Assembly: GCA_903902705.1 (NCBI GenBank)
Contig: CAIUVX010000073.1
Coordinates: forward strand, 1 to 34,765
Length of the DNA: 34,765 nucleotides
Direction of reading: 5' to 3'
DNA from: an uncultured Methylococcales bacterium
Lineage (GTDB): Bacteria > Pseudomonadota > Gammaproteobacteria > Methylococcales > Methylomonadaceae
Shown here piece by piece: positions 17,360-25,923 of the stretch; the first letter of the stretch is position 1; every line of letters begins with the position of its first letter. A program made the position numbers and the translations under genes. Under the pieces are notes generated by a model. The model searched no databases and was not told the origin of the DNA. It worked only from the letters and a program-made list of their open reading frames with translations.

Positions 17360-17437
17360 CTTGTATCATCATTGGTTTATTAGTTACAGTATTGAAAAAT
17401 GGAGAGTTGTGGGTAATCGTGTGATCTCATGCTCACG

Positions 17438-20008
17438 CTATCTATGATCTTGTATATTATTATCTGCAATTGGCTTTACTTCAGTATCATCAAAATCAGA
17501 TAGTAGTTCATCATCAAAATCATACATATCAAAAGTAATTTCATCATCCACCGTTGTTTGACTATTATCAATTGACTCCACACTTGCCTCCGCACTTGGC
17601 TTTACTTCAATATCATAAAAATCATATATATCAAAAGTAATTTCATCATCCTCTGTTGTTTGACTATTATCAATTGGCTTCATACTTGCCTCTGCACTTG
17701 GCTTTACTTCAGTATCATAAAAATCATACATATCAAAAGTAATTTCATCCTCCTCTGTTGTTTGACTATTATCAATTGGCTTAATACTTGCCACTGCACT
17801 TGGCTTTACTTCAATATCATAAAAATCATATATATCAAAAGTAATTTCATCCTCCTCTGTTGTTTGACTATTATCAATTGGCTTAATACTTACCACTGCA
17901 CTTGGATTTACTTCAGTATTATCGAAATCATACATATCAACAATAATTTCATCATCCACCGTTGTTTGACTATTATCAATTGGCTTAATACTTACCACTG
18001 CACTTGGATTTACTTCAGTATTATCATCAGACAGTAGTTCATTTACTCGATAGTGCCGCATTAGCCGACGGCTTTCTGCCGTTTTTTTGATATTATCAGC
18101 CAGTAGTTCATTGGCAGTCTTATGAACGTCCGTATTTTCACCTGAGTTCTCATCAGCTTGAGGTTTCATTGATTCGCGCTTTTTGTATTCATTCTCTATT
18201 TTGACAAGTCTTTCCCAAAAATCTTCGTCTTTATGCTCGATAACACTTGCTAGCTGCCTTTTATATGACGCAAAGGCGATTTTATTTTCACTTGCAAGGA
18301 ATACTTCCAATAATTTTAATTTATATTCAAAATTTTCTGGAGAATCTTTAATTGCCTGACGCATTAAAGATTCTGCATTTTCATATTTACTATAACTCAA
18401 ATAAACATCTGCCTCCGTACAAATGTCCATTTCACTATGTTCTACCTCAATGCCATGAAGATGAGAGTTGGATAAAAAATCATTGATAGAAACGGATAAG
18501 TTTTTAAATGAAGATTTGGTTATATCTAGCGGTTTTAAATATTCATTTATAGCATCCGCTTCAGCTTTTTCTTGCTTCTTTTTCCTCTTAAATCGTAAAA
18601 AATAACCTATTAAACCTAAAAAAATTCCACCAGCTCCAATCTGCAACAACAGCATAGAATTTGCTTTTAACTCCTGCATAATAGAGCTGAATGTAGTTGT
18701 GGTAACTATTTCAGTTACTACTGCATTATCTTTTTTAAGTTCTTTTGTGGTTGCAACAGATTGTGGCGTAGGCTCTACTTGCAAAGCCGTTATTGCTTTA
18801 TTTTTTTCTTGTAACGTAGCGATTAGCTCATCTTTTGAAGTAAGCATTGTTTGCATTATTGCCACTTGCTTCTCTAACGCATCCTGTTTGGCAATCAATG
18901 CTAAATTTTCGCTACTGAGAGCTGACGGTTCGGTTTTTTCATTAACAGGGGGTTCATTTCCAGAGACAGGCGATATCGTTAGCCTATCTTTTGAGACTAG
19001 GATGTTTTGCATCACCTCTATTTTCTGTTCCAGTTTATCCAGTTTATCAAGTATGGCTAAAATCTCTGCACTAGAAGTGCCTGCTAACTGTTTTTCATTA
19101 GCTTTTTTACCATGGTTAGGAATAGAAGAAACTGATTTAGTTATTTTTGTTCCAGAGTTGTTTAACGGGGTTTGTGAGTTATTCTTAGCAATATCTATCG
19201 CAATTTGCGGAACTTGTGCTTTAGCAGTAGAACGTTCTTTCCACATATTATTTTGCAGGTTAACTTGCTCTAATGCTTCTTTTCGAGATATTTGCAGTGC
19301 TTCTTTCTTCGCAGGAATTTTAAGCATTTTCTTTATTACCAACGCATTAATATTGTCGGTAAAAAATGCCTCAGGATTAGCTTTAAAAAGTGCTATTACC
19401 ATTTGTTCTATAGATACATCATCGTATCGAATTTTTTTAGCAATTCCTCTAATATAATCAGAGGGTTTTATTGGTCCATATTGAGCGTTATCTTTTTTAG
19501 CCGTCTTTTTGCTACCCTCAGTTGTAGAGAATTGAAGCATATTGTTTATGACTGGCTTTGTTTTAGGTACAGCAGAAACAACAGATAAATTATAGTCATC
19601 AGGGGGATCAAGTAATATAGTAAATTCTCGGTATGAAAGCCCTTTACTCCAACTTATTTCTAATATAAAACTCAAAAAAACTTCTTTTAAAACCTCTCTT
19701 GAGCTTAACTCAATTAAAATAGATCCATTAGCCTTTTTAACGGGTTTAATATTAATATTTTTGAGAAAATAACTCCAAGGGATTTTAGCCTCAACAAATT
19801 TTCCTAGCGGTGCTAAATTCACATGAAGACCAGATAAGTCTTCATTGGCAGAATCTAGTAATTCAATTTCGGCTTTAAGATTTTCATTAAGTCTTGATTG
19901 CAATTTAATATTACCAACTCCCAGTGGATATGCCGCCGTTGGAATTAGCATAGATACTGTCGTTATAACGACTATAATTATCGCTTTAGTTTTAGTTACA
20001 TTTGACAT
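17438..20008 (-). CDS. FimV/HubP-like polar protein with C-terminal tandem repeats
   Basis: This 856-residue protein has FimV architecture. A signal peptide or first membrane helix spans about 8-28. The FimV N-terminal domain (LGVGNIKLQSRLNENLKAEI, then ILIELSSREVLKEVFLSFILEISW, FTILLDPP) runs to about 138. A LysM-like segment occurs at about 173-235 (YGPIKPSDYIRGIAKKIRY). Two coiled-coil heptad regions follow (about 315-340 and 370-400), then one membrane helix at about 450-472 and a cytoplasmic TPR-type block at about 520-590 (ADVYLSYSKYENAESLMRQAI). FimV proteins mark cell poles and support type IV pili and twitching. The usual C-terminal FimV domain is not seen; the last ~190 residues are five 34-residue acidic repeats. 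It is isolated from any asd or truA gene, the common fimV neighbours. Confidence 0.85.
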   Translation of the reverse strand: MSNVTKTKAIIIVVITTVSMLIPTAAYPLGVGNIKLQSRLNENLKAEIELLDSANEDLSGLHVNLAPLGKFVEAKIPWSYFLKNINIKPVKKANGSILIELSSREVLKEVFLSFILEISWSKGLSYREFTILLDPPDDYNLSVVSAVPKTKPVINNMLQFSTTEGSKKTAKKDNAQYGPIKPSDYIRGIAKKIRYDDVSIEQMVIALFKANPEAFFTDNINALVIKKMLKIPAKKEALQISRKEALEQVNLQNNMWKERSTAKAQVPQIAIDIAKNNSQTPLNNSGTKITKSVSSIPNHGKKANEKQLAGTSSAEILAILDKLDKLEQKIEVMQNILVSKDRLTISPVSGNEPPVNEKTEPSALSSENLALIAKQDALEKQVAIMQTMLTSKDELIATLQEKNKAITALQVEPTPQSVATTKELKKDNAVVTEIVTTTTFSSIMQELKANSMLLLQIGAGGIFLGLIGYFLRFKRKKKQEKAEADAINEYLKPLDITKSSFKNLSVSINDFLSNSHLHGIEVEHSEMDICTEADVYLSYSKYENAESLMRQAIKDSPENFEYKLKLLEVFLASENKIAFASYKRQLASVIEHKDEDFWERLVKIENEYKKRESMKPQADENSGENTDVHKTANELLADNIKKTAESRRLMRHYRVNELLSDDNTEVNPSAVVSIKPIDNSQTTVDDEIIVDMYDFDNTEVNPSAVVSIKPIDNSQTTEEDEITFDIYDFYDIEVKPSAVASIKPIDNSQTTEEDEITFDMYDFYDTEVKPSAEASMKPIDNSQTTEDDEITFDIYDFYDIEVKPSAEASVESIDNSQTTVDDEITFDMYDFDDELLSDFDDTEVKPIADNNIQDHR
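17516..18025 (-). repeat. Five in-frame 102-bp tandem repeats in the FimV-like gene
   Basis: The landmark TTGTTTGACTATTATCAATT begins at 17554, 17656, 17758, 17860 and 17962, an exact 102-base period. Each unit encodes 34 residues, consensus TEVKPSA..S.KPIDNSQTT followed by an acidic DDEITFDMYDF segment. Units differ by a few substitutions, so the array has begun to diverge. Sequences resembling ELLSD flank the array on both sides. Confidence 0.95.
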
Positions 20009-20046
20009 ACGGATTACTTTATAGCCTGTTCAAATATTAGATTCGT

Positions 20047-20116
20047 GTAGCGTAACCCGACAATTTCATCGCATTATGTTGGGTTACGACTATCGCCTAA
20101 TCCAAGCTACTATTAC
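20047..20116 (-). repeat. Dispersed palindromic repeat, family B, copy 2
   Basis: This is the inverted copy of the repeat at 5801-5890; the reverse complement shares GTAAT, GTAGCTTGG, TTAGGCGATAG and CGTAACCCAACATAATGCGATGA with it. The hemL stop codon (20113-20115) lies within its edge. Confidence 0.8.
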
Positions 20117-21393
20117 AACTGTTTAAAAATCGTTTCAGCCGCATCCAGCGTTTGCTGTAAATCAGCTTCACTGTGGGCGGCAGACACAAAACCCGCTTCA
20201 AAGGCGGACGGTGCAAGATAAACACCCGCGTCTAACATGGCATGGAAAAAGCGTTTAAAACGAGCTTGATCGCACTGCATCACTTGGGCAAAGCTGGAAA
20301 TTTGACTTTCTTCGCTGAAAAATAAACCAAACATCGCGCCGACTCGGTTAGTGGTGAATGCAATGCCCGCTTGCTGAGCGCGTTGCGTTAAACCATCGGT
20401 AAGTTGTGCTGTTTTCGCGCTTAACTCAGTATAAAAATCAGGTTGAGCAATCAGTTCCAGTGTTTTTAAGCCTGCCGCCATTGCCACAGGATTACCTGAT
20501 AACGTCCCCGCTTGATACACTCCACCTAAGGGTGCGAGGCATTCCATGATGTCACGTCGCCCACCGAATGCTCCGACTGGCATACCACCACCGATGATTT
20601 TGCCTAGTGTGGTTAAATCGGGCTTGATATTATACACACCTTGTGCGCCTTGTAAGCCGACTCTAAAACCTGTCATGACTTCATCAAAAATCAACACACT
20701 TTGGTAGTCGTCACAAACTTGGCGCAGCGTTTCTAAAAATCCCGCGACGGGTGGCACGCAGTTCATATTACCTGCGACGGGTTCAACGATGATGCAGGCG
20801 ATTTGTTCACCGATGTTGGCGAACAGTTGTTTTACTGCTTCGCTATCATTATAAGGCAAGGTGATAGTATCGGCAGCAACCGCCGCAGGTACGCCTAAAG
20901 AACTGGGTACACCTAAAGTGAGTGTGCCTGAACCTGCTTTGACTAATAAGGAATCGGAATGCCCGTGATAACAGCCTTCAAATTTCACAATTTTGTCGCG
21001 GCGTGTGTAACCTCTGGCTAAACGTATCGCGCTCATGGTGGCTTCTGTGCCTGAACTAACCATGCGTACCAATTCAATTGAGGGCATGAGTTCACAAACA
21101 CGCGCCGCCATTGCGGTTTCAATTTCAGTGGGTGCGCCAAAACTTAAGCCTTTTTCAGCTGCGGTTTTAACAGCGGCAATCACGGCAGGATGGGCATGAC
21201 CTAATATCATCGGTCCCCATGATCCGACATAATCAATGTATTGTTTGCCGAAACTATCGACAATGGTCGCGCCAAGTGCGTGGTCGATGAATACGGGTGT
21301 GCCGCCTACGCCATTAAAGGCACGGACTGGGGAATTTACCCCGCCTGCAATAACGGTTTTAGCTTGGTCAAATAAACGTGTGGCTTCAGTCAT
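20113..21393 (-). CDS. hemL: Glutamate-1-semialdehyde 2,1-aminomutase
   Basis: HemL converts glutamate-1-semialdehyde to 5-aminolevulinate with pyridoxal phosphate, an early step of tetrapyrrole synthesis. The PLP lysine is Lys265 in [17 protein letters not shown], the canonical position. Other family motifs are [72 protein letters not shown] and [10 protein letters not shown]. Its 426 residues are standard length. The gene is divergent from a cobalamin adenosyltransferase, which also serves tetrapyrrole-derived cofactors, with a perfect 11-bp palindrome between them. Confidence 0.98.
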   Translation of the reverse strand: MTEATRLFDQAKTVIAGGVNSPVRAFNGVGGTPVFIDHALGATIVDSFGKQYIDYVGSWGPMILGHAHPAVIAAVKTAAEKGLSFGAPTEIETAMAARVCELMPSIELVRMVSSGTEATMSAIRLARGYTRRDKIVKFEGCYHGHSDSLLVKAGSGTLTLGVPSSLGVPAAVAADTITLPYNDSEAVKQLFANIGEQIACIIVEPVAGNMNCVPPVAGFLETLRQVCDDYQSVLIFDEVMTGFRVGLQGAQGVYNIKPDLTTLGKIIGGGMPVGAFGGRRDIMECLAPLGGVYQAGTLSGNPVAMAAGLKTLELIAQPDFYTELSAKTAQLTDGLTQRAQQAGIAFTTNRVGAMFGLFFSEESQISSFAQVMQCDQARFKRFFHAMLDAGVYLAPSAFEAGFVSAAHSEADLQQTLDAAETIFKQL

Positions 21394-21433
21394 AAGAATT
21401 TTTTTAAGGTTACAATGGATGATAAAAATAGTC

Positions 21434-21466
21434 AGACCTGTCAGATTTTAAAAACCTGACAGGTCT
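21434..21466. repeat. Perfect inverted repeat between hemL and the adenosyltransferase gene
   Basis: AGACCTGTCAG and CTGACAGGTCT pair perfectly across an 11-base A/T loop. Lying between divergent genes, it is not a terminator for either; it is either an operator-like site or a small mobile palindrome. Confidence 0.7.
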
Positions 21467-21507
21467 ATCCAGAAATTAGCTTAATCATATAACGAAAGGC
21501 ATAAACA

Positions 21508-22044
21508 ATGAAATCCAGAGATAGACGACGCGGCTTGGTGGTGGTAAATACAGGTACAGGCAAAGGCAAATCATCCAGTGCGTTCGGCATGGTATTTCGT
21601 GCTGCTGGTTGGGGCTTGAAAATATGCGTGATTCAATACATTAAAGGGCAATGGCAAACAGGCGAACAAAAAGCTGCCGAACGTTTTGATAATATCGAAT
21701 GGCACGCTTTAGGGGACGGCTTTACTTGGGACACTAAAAATCCTGAGCAAGACATTAAAACCAGTCGAGAAATTTGGGAGCTGAGTAAACAAAAAATGCT
21801 GTCGGAGGAATTTGATGTGGTGTTGCTGGACGAGATAAATTATTGCTGTGGTTATAACTGGATTTCAGGGCAAGAAATCACCGATTTCATTACCAATCAT
21901 AAGCCCGCATGGCAGCATTTGATTTTAACCGGACGCAATGCTGCCCCTGAAGTCATCGCTATTGCCGACACTGTGACCGACATGACTCAAATTAAACACG
22001 CTTACGAACAAGGTATTAAGGCAGAACAAGGCATTGAATTTTAA
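21508..22044 (+). CDS. cobO: Cob(I)alamin adenosyltransferase (CobA/CobO/BtuR family)
   Basis: This 178-residue ATPase-fold enzyme adenosylates the cobalt of corrinoids, making adenosylcobalamin. Motifs seen are the P-loop NTGTGKGKSSSAFG (lysines at residues 19 and 21), RAAGWGLKICVIQYIKG, the FTWDTKN segment, VVLLDEINYCCGYNW (Walker-B-like) and LTGRNAAPEVIAIADTVTDM, ending AEQGIEF. It lacks the longer N-terminal extension of E. coli BtuR. GAAAGG lies upstream of the ATG. No other cobalamin synthesis gene is adjacent, so it may serve salvage as well as synthesis. No cobalamin riboswitch is visible in the short upstream region. Confidence 0.95.
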   Translation: MKSRDRRRGLVVVNTGTGKGKSSSAFGMVFRAAGWGLKICVIQYIKGQWQTGEQKAAERFDNIEWHALGDGFTWDTKNPEQDIKTSREIWELSKQKMLSEEFDVVLLDEINYCCGYNWISGQEITDFITNHKPAWQHLILTGRNAAPEVIAIADTVTDMTQIKHAYEQGIKAEQGIEF

Positions 22045-22123
22045 GATTCATTGCTGAATAGCGTTAATTCACATAGAATTAAACAGTCGATAACACGACT
22101 GAATAATCACTCAGGAGATAAAA

Positions 22124-22531
22124 ATGTCAGAAGAACAACCAGAAAAAACCTCAGAAGCACAAAAATTAATGTATGCTGTTTTTGGCATATTTATCATCGG
22201 ATTTGCTCTGGTTTGGACGAGTAAAGACGATGCAGGCAAGGGGAAAGGAGACAATGCAGAAGCCGCTACCATGAGAAATTATGTAGCGATGCAACAAATG
22301 GCAACCGATAAATGTACTAAAATGGTCACTGAAAAAACGGGTGAACAGGTTTATTTTGTAACCGACACTAAAACCGATAAAGAAACTTATGTCACGCTGA
22401 TATGGGAAGGTGAAAATGCCAAAAAAGGCGGTTTTAAAACCGCTTCATGCACATTGAATGGTCAATTAGGTGGTATTTCTGAACTGGTTATTGACGGCAA
22501 AGAAATCATCAACAAAAAAATTCCTAATTAA
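22124..22531 (+). CDS. Small membrane-anchored protein, function unknown
   Basis: This 135-residue protein has a good GGAG site 6 bases before its ATG. A charged N-terminus (about 1-14) is followed by one hydrophobic segment (LMYAVFGIFIIGFALVW, about 15-31) and then a hydrophilic domain of about 100 residues, so it is likely a single-pass inner-membrane protein with the domain in the periplasm. The soluble part contains two cysteines (DKCTKMV and ASCTLNG) that could form a disulphide. It lies 80 bases after cobO in the same direction and may be cotranscribed. No family is recognised, and no functional link to cobalamin is shown. Confidence 0.75.
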   Translation: MSEEQPEKTSEAQKLMYAVFGIFIIGFALVWTSKDDAGKGKGDNAEAATMRNYVAMQQMATDKCTKMVTEKTGEQVYFVTDTKTDKETYVTLIWEGENAKKGGFKTASCTLNGQLGGISELVIDGKEIINKKIPN

Positions 22532-22545
22532 ACAATTCAGGGCTG

Positions 22546-22573
22546 GTAGGGGTTTAGGTGATTAAACCCCTAC
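22546..22573 (+). terminator. Hairpin after the small membrane protein gene
   Basis: GTAGGGGTTTA and TAAACCCCTAC pair perfectly over a 6-base loop, 15 bases after the stop. It lacks a clear T tract, so termination is probable but not certain. Confidence 0.6.
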
Positions 22574-22622
22574 AGAAAGAACACAGCTACACGAACAAAA
22601 TAACGGATAGCGATCACAAAAA

Positions 22623-22650
22623 AGGAGTCAAAAAACGTTTTTTGATTCCT
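22623..22650. terminator. Bidirectional hairpin between convergent genes
   Basis: The arms AGGAGTCAAAAAAC and GTTTTTTGATTCCT pair with one G-T wobble. A/T-rich tracts within the stem would serve termination in both directions, between the plus-strand small gene and minus-strand ribBA. Confidence 0.6.
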
Positions 22651-22720
22651 GAAAGCATCCGCCCATCATTTCATTAACAGCGTTACCTGCCTAAAAACTG
22701 TTTTCAACAATAAGTGATAG

Positions 22721-23821
22721 TCATGAACCCAAATGCTCAGCGACTTCCAACTCAAACCCCGACAACCCGATATACTTTTTTTGCGCTCCTAGCACTTTCA
22801 ATTTATGCACACCTAAATCTGCAAGTATTCTCGAACCTGTACCAGTAATACGCCAATCAACATCAACCGTTTGCGTTGCCACGCAGCCGTTGTCTTCTAA
22901 TTGATAATGATGAATGAGTTCAGCCAAGGCTTTATTGTTTTCATTTTGACGGATCACCACTAAAACACCACGCCCTTCTTCGGCTATTTTTTGCAGTGCA
23001 AGACGAATTGGCATACTACAATCGGTGCGCTTGGAGGCAAACACGTCATCCATTAAATTGCGAGCATGAACGCGTACTAACACGGGTTCATCGCCTGACA
23101 CTTGCCCCATCACTAAGGCGATGTGTAGGTTGTTGTCATTAGCGTCTTGATAGGCATACAATCGAAACTCACCAAATTCAGTGGGATAAGCGCATTCGCT
23201 AATACGTTCTAAAGTGTTTTCGTGTTGAATACGGTAATGAATTAAATCAGCAATGGTGCCAATTTTAAGATTGTGTTGTTGCGCAAAAATTTCTAAATCA
23301 GGTCGTCTTGCCATCGTGCCATCTTCATTGAGAATCTCCACAATCACAGCCGCAGGTTCAACACCTGCTAAACGCGCTAAATCACAGCCAGCTTCAGTAT
23401 GCCCTGCGCGATTTAATACCCCACCTGCTTGTGCCATCAGTGGAAAAATATGCCCAGGCTGCACTAAATCATCGGCTTTAGCATTGGAAGCAACCGCAGC
23501 TAAAATGGTTTTAGCACGGTCTGCTGCTGAAATACCTGTTGTTACCCCTGTTGCCGCTTCAATAGAGACAGTGAAATTAGTGGAGTGCGAACTTTTATTT
23601 TCATTAATCATCAACGGCAAGCGCAATTGCTGACACCGCTCATGAGTTAGCGTTAAACAAATCAACCCACGACCATAACGCGCCATAAAATTAACATCTT
23701 CTGGACGGGTAAATGCCGCCGCCATCACTAAATCGCCTTCATTTTCGCGGTCTTCATCATCCATAATAATGACCATTTTGCCTAAACGTAAATCTTCTAT
23801 AATTTCTTCGATGCTGTTCAT
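22721..23821 (-). CDS. ribBA: 3,4-dihydroxy-2-butanone 4-phosphate synthase with degenerate GTP cyclohydrolase II domain
   Basis: This 366-residue two-domain protein belongs to riboflavin synthesis. The RibB domain (about 1-200) is intact: [20 protein letters not shown] with the acidic active-site cluster, then [49 protein letters not shown] and the catalytic GCDLARLAG region. The C-terminal GTP cyclohydrolase II-like domain (about 205-366) has lost two of the three zinc cysteines: the positions equivalent to Cys54, Cys65 and Cys67 of E. coli RibA are Asn255, Thr266 and Cys268. It is therefore predicted to make dihydroxybutanone phosphate but not to open GTP; such RibBA hybrids are known in Proteobacteria. 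No FMN riboswitch is visible in the ~100 bases upstream. Confidence 0.95.
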   Translation of the reverse strand: MNSIEEIIEDLRLGKMVIIMDDEDRENEGDLVMAAAFTRPEDVNFMARYGRGLICLTLTHERCQQLRLPLMINENKSSHSTNFTVSIEAATGVTTGISAADRAKTILAAVASNAKADDLVQPGHIFPLMAQAGGVLNRAGHTEAGCDLARLAGVEPAAVIVEILNEDGTMARRPDLEIFAQQHNLKIGTIADLIHYRIQHENTLERISECAYPTEFGEFRLYAYQDANDNNLHIALVMGQVSGDEPVLVRVHARNLMDDVFASKRTDCSMPIRLALQKIAEEGRGVLVVIRQNENNKALAELIHHYQLEDNGCVATQTVDVDWRITGTGSRILADLGVHKLKVLGAQKKYIGLSGFELEVAEHLGS

Positions 23822-23846
23822 AAATGCTATAAGGTGTATAAAAAAT

Positions 23847-23878
23847 AAACCTCCGAAGTTTAAAAACTTCGGAGGTTT
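23847..23878. repeat. Perfect 15-bp inverted repeat between ribBA and the XRE gene
   Basis: AAACCTCCGAAGTTT and AAACTTCGGAGGTTT form a perfect palindrome with a 2-base spacer. It lies after the XRE regulator stop and 26 bases upstream of the ribBA start, so it could terminate the first, regulate the second, or be a mobile palindrome. Confidence 0.75.
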
Positions 23879-23925
23879 GAGTTCATGCGAGACAGTGAAA
23901 CAACGTTATTTCACCCGTCTTCTTA

Positions 23926-24342
23926 CTATTTTTGTTGTGCCTTCATCAATTCAATCACTTCCCTCAGCAAACCATTTTCAGTATTGAGATGTTCAAATTC
24001 CTTATCCCGTTCTTGCAACAACAAGCGCGTTTGGTCTAATTCGTGAGCGCATTGCGTTTCGGTGAGCAACGTCAAAGTGACATTTGGAGAATAATTATGT
24101 CGAATATACTGGCAATTTCCAGCAATATTGACCACATTACTTTCATTCAAACCCAATAAATCTTGCAAACTAATCCCCAGCACTCGCGCTATCTCTTCTA
24201 GCTTACCGAGAGATGGATCAGTTTCACCTCGTTCCAGTTTTGCGTAGCCTTGAATAGACGCATAACCCAATTTTTCAGCCATCTCTTCCTGAGTCAACTC
24301 CTTAAACAAACGCATCACCTTAATTTTATCGTGAACATCCAT
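23926..24342 (-). CDS. XRE-family transcriptional regulator with coiled-coil tail
   Basis: This 138-residue protein has an N-terminal Cro/C1-type helix-turn-helix at about residues 5-62 (IKVMRLFKELTQEEMAEKLGYAS, then YAKLERGETDPSLGKLEEIARVL). A central segment of about 25 residues rich in Asn and Tyr follows, then a C-terminal heptad-patterned helix (ELDQTRLLLQERDKEFEHLN) that should dimerise it. It has no phage neighbours. The target is unknown; a 300-base upstream region with two hairpins and the downstream palindrome at 23847-23878 are candidate sites. It may be cotranscribed with ribBA, 104 bases downstream, but the intervening palindrome argues for separate transcription. Confidence 0.85.
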   Translation of the reverse strand: MDVHDKIKVMRLFKELTQEEMAEKLGYASIQGYAKLERGETDPSLGKLEEIARVLGISLQDLLGLNESNVVNIAGNCQYIRHNYSPNVTLTLLTETQCAHELDQTRLLLQERDKEFEHLNTENGLLREVIELMKAQQK

Positions 24343-24637
24343 TAGACCTATCCTATAAACGGTTGTATTAGCTACTGTGGGTTGCTGTTATTCATACCAG
24401 AAAAAGCCTACTATTCGTGCGTCTGAAGAACTTTCAGACCACACAAGCATAGGCTAATAACGTCTATGTGCATTTTAACAGTGTTAGGGTTTTTTAACAC
24501 AAGCGATTTATGTTGAATGTGCGGGGGTATTTGTAAATCACGTTGTTATTCACGCATTCGGCAAGGCTCTATGTGAGGTACTAGCTACTCACTGCGTAAA
24601 ATTTTATTAACAAGCTCTTAATGAGGAATTGCTAAAT
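24343..24637. other. Gene-free divergent region with two hairpins
   Basis: No ORF is supported here. One extended imperfect hairpin runs 24405-24455: AGCCTA pairs with TAGGCT outside, and GTCTGA (24421-24426) with TCAGAC (24434-24439) inside. A second inverted repeat, GTGTTA/TAACAC, spans 24481-24500. It should hold promoters for the minus-strand XRE gene and the plus-strand lipoprotein gene. GAGGA near 24622 is the likely ribosome site of the latter. Confidence 0.5.
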
Positions 24638-25384
24638 ATGGAAACACCCAGCATTACAGAAGCGTATCAATCGAAAAATATGATTTTCTTCGCTCAATGT
24701 ATCAATAAATTATTTATTAAGAGAGTTATTACGGTTGTTGGATGTGGAGTATTACTTTGTGGATGTTCAATTTATGAAGCGTCAAATGCACCTCCGTCAA
24801 TAGACTATAAAAAAGTTCATGTGGATGTAAGTAGAGCTGAAACAATTTCAATTCTTGGTCTTCCTAAATTGACTGATAATAAAGAAAATCAAAAAACTGA
24901 TACATTTGAGTTTTTGGATGGTATTCATGGAGCATCAAAAGCCAGAATTATTTTATATTTGGCTGGCGATTTATTTACTGCTGGTCTTAGTGAATTAATA
25001 TTCTGGCCCATAGAATTAAATGCTTTCGATGGAAAACAGTGTCGGGCAACAGTTGGCTATAATGCTAATGACCGCGTGATTAGCTATGATATTTTGGATT
25101 CTGATGGTGAACACTTGTGGACTTCGGGGGCAAAACCAATGTCTTTCAATGCAAACACACCTGTAATGAATCAAGCCCCCGTTCCTTCTTACCAAAATAC
25201 GCCAGTAGCAAAACCACAAGCAGTACAACAGCCAATAGTTCAGCCAGTGGTAGAAGATACCATGCCAAGCTATGAACAAACCTACCAACAACCGCAAACC
25301 CATACTTCTGGAAAGGATTTAAGAGGTTGTCTTGCATTAGTGGATAATACTGCCATAGCTAAATGTGTTAGAGATGCTAAATAA
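24638..25384 (+). CDS. Predicted lipoprotein, function unknown
   Basis: This encodes 248 residues from the ATG at 24638 (a TTG at 24629 is also in frame; GAGGA fits the ATG better). The signal region is long: about 25 polar residues, then IKRVITVVGCGVLLCGC with a lipobox-like LLCGC at about residue 43, so lipidation at that cysteine is likely. An ATG nearer the hydrophobic stretch (24679, MIFFAQC) may be the true start. The region after it (VDVSRAETISILGLPKLTD, then TFEFLDG) resembles the start of SmpA/OmlA-type small lipoprotein domains, but this is weak. A Pro/Gln/Val-rich stretch (about 175-220) precedes a short C-terminal cysteine pair (RGCLALVDNTAIAKCV). Confidence 0.7.
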   Translation: METPSITEAYQSKNMIFFAQCINKLFIKRVITVVGCGVLLCGCSIYEASNAPPSIDYKKVHVDVSRAETISILGLPKLTDNKENQKTDTFEFLDGIHGASKARIILYLAGDLFTAGLSELIFWPIELNAFDGKQCRATVGYNANDRVISYDILDSDGEHLWTSGAKPMSFNANTPVMNQAPVPSYQNTPVAKPQAVQQPIVQPVVEDTMPSYEQTYQQPQTHTSGKDLRGCLALVDNTAIAKCVRDAK

Positions 25385-25456
25385 TCATATTCAGATTATC
25401 TACTAGCTACCCAACACACACCCTCATCTTACGAAACGCGATAAGGTGCGCTAATC

Positions 25457-25537
25457 ATAGGATGTGCTGAGGCACGAAGCGCATCGTTCGAGAAAATCCA
25501 CGCGAATGATGTGCCTCCTATCGTCGGCACATCCTAT
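25457..25537 (+). repeat. Dispersed palindromic repeat, family A-like, copy 2
   Basis: Outer arms ATAGGATGTGC and GCACATCCTAT are perfect inverses. Inner arms GCGCATC and GATGTGC flank a CG-rich centre. It has the same architecture as the next element but differs in sequence. Confidence 0.8.
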
Positions 25538-25567
25538 GGTACTAAACAAACCGCAATACTGTTAGTG

Positions 25568-25637
25568 CATAGGATAGGCTGAGGTACAAAGCCCATCAAT
25601 CGCGACAGATGGACTTCCTTACGTCAGCCCATCTTAC
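25568..25637 (+). repeat. Dispersed palindromic repeat, family A, copy 3
   Basis: Outer arms are TAGGATAGGCTGAGGTA and the near-inverse TACGTCAGCCCATCTTA. Inner arms GCCCATC and GATGGAC surround AATCGCGACA. The left 50 bases match the inverted copy at 1-50. Confidence 0.85.
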
Positions 25638-25674
25638 GTTTTTCGTGCCTTTCGTGTTTTTCGTGGACGAAAAA

Positions 25675-25923
25675 CTACCCCCGCAACGCCTTCAACACCG
25701 CCTGCATCGTCGTATTCGCATCGCCAAATAACATCCGCGTGTTTTCCATGACAAACAAGGGATTACCTACACCTGCATAACCTGAAGCCATACTGCGTTT
25801 TAGCACGATGGTGGTTTCACCTTTCCAACATTCCAATACAGGCATTCCTGCGATTGGGCTGTTGGGGTCGGTGATTGCCGATGGATTAACGATGTCATTT
25901 GCGCCGATGATGATGGAAAACGT
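25675..25923 (-). pseudogene. pntB: Remnant of pntB (NAD(P) transhydrogenase beta subunit), C-terminal 82 codons
   Basis: The minus strand reads [55 protein letters not shown] and [10 protein letters not shown], then a TAG stop at 25675-25677. This is the unmistakable C-terminal NADP-binding end of PntB. The reading is clean, but homology stops at about 25910-25930, where AT-rich foreign sequence begins, so about 80% of the gene is missing. PntB is the membrane subunit of the proton-pumping NADH/NADPH transhydrogenase. A complete copy may exist elsewhere in the genome. No pntA is present in the window. Confidence 0.85.

Noticed and set aside
17516-18025. Regular repeats considered as a CRISPR array
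   Set aside because: There are no distinct spacers; the full 102-base unit is repeated and is in frame with the FimV-like protein.
17660-18037. 125-codon plus-strand frame with internal protein repeats
   Set aside because: It is the antisense shadow of the 102-bp tandem repeats; the repeats keep it open in every unit.
18699-19457. 252-codon open frame on the plus strand
   Set aside because: It is wholly antisense to the FimV-like gene, rich in Ser/Cys/Ile as expected from the complementary strand, with no ribosome site.
21394-21507. Possible cobalamin riboswitch upstream of the adenosyltransferase gene
   Set aside because: The region is too short and lacks a recognisable B12-box; only a perfect palindrome is present.
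23822-23925. Possible FMN riboswitch upstream of ribBA
   Set aside because: The region is only about 100 bases and is dominated by a simple palindrome; conserved RFN elements are not seen.
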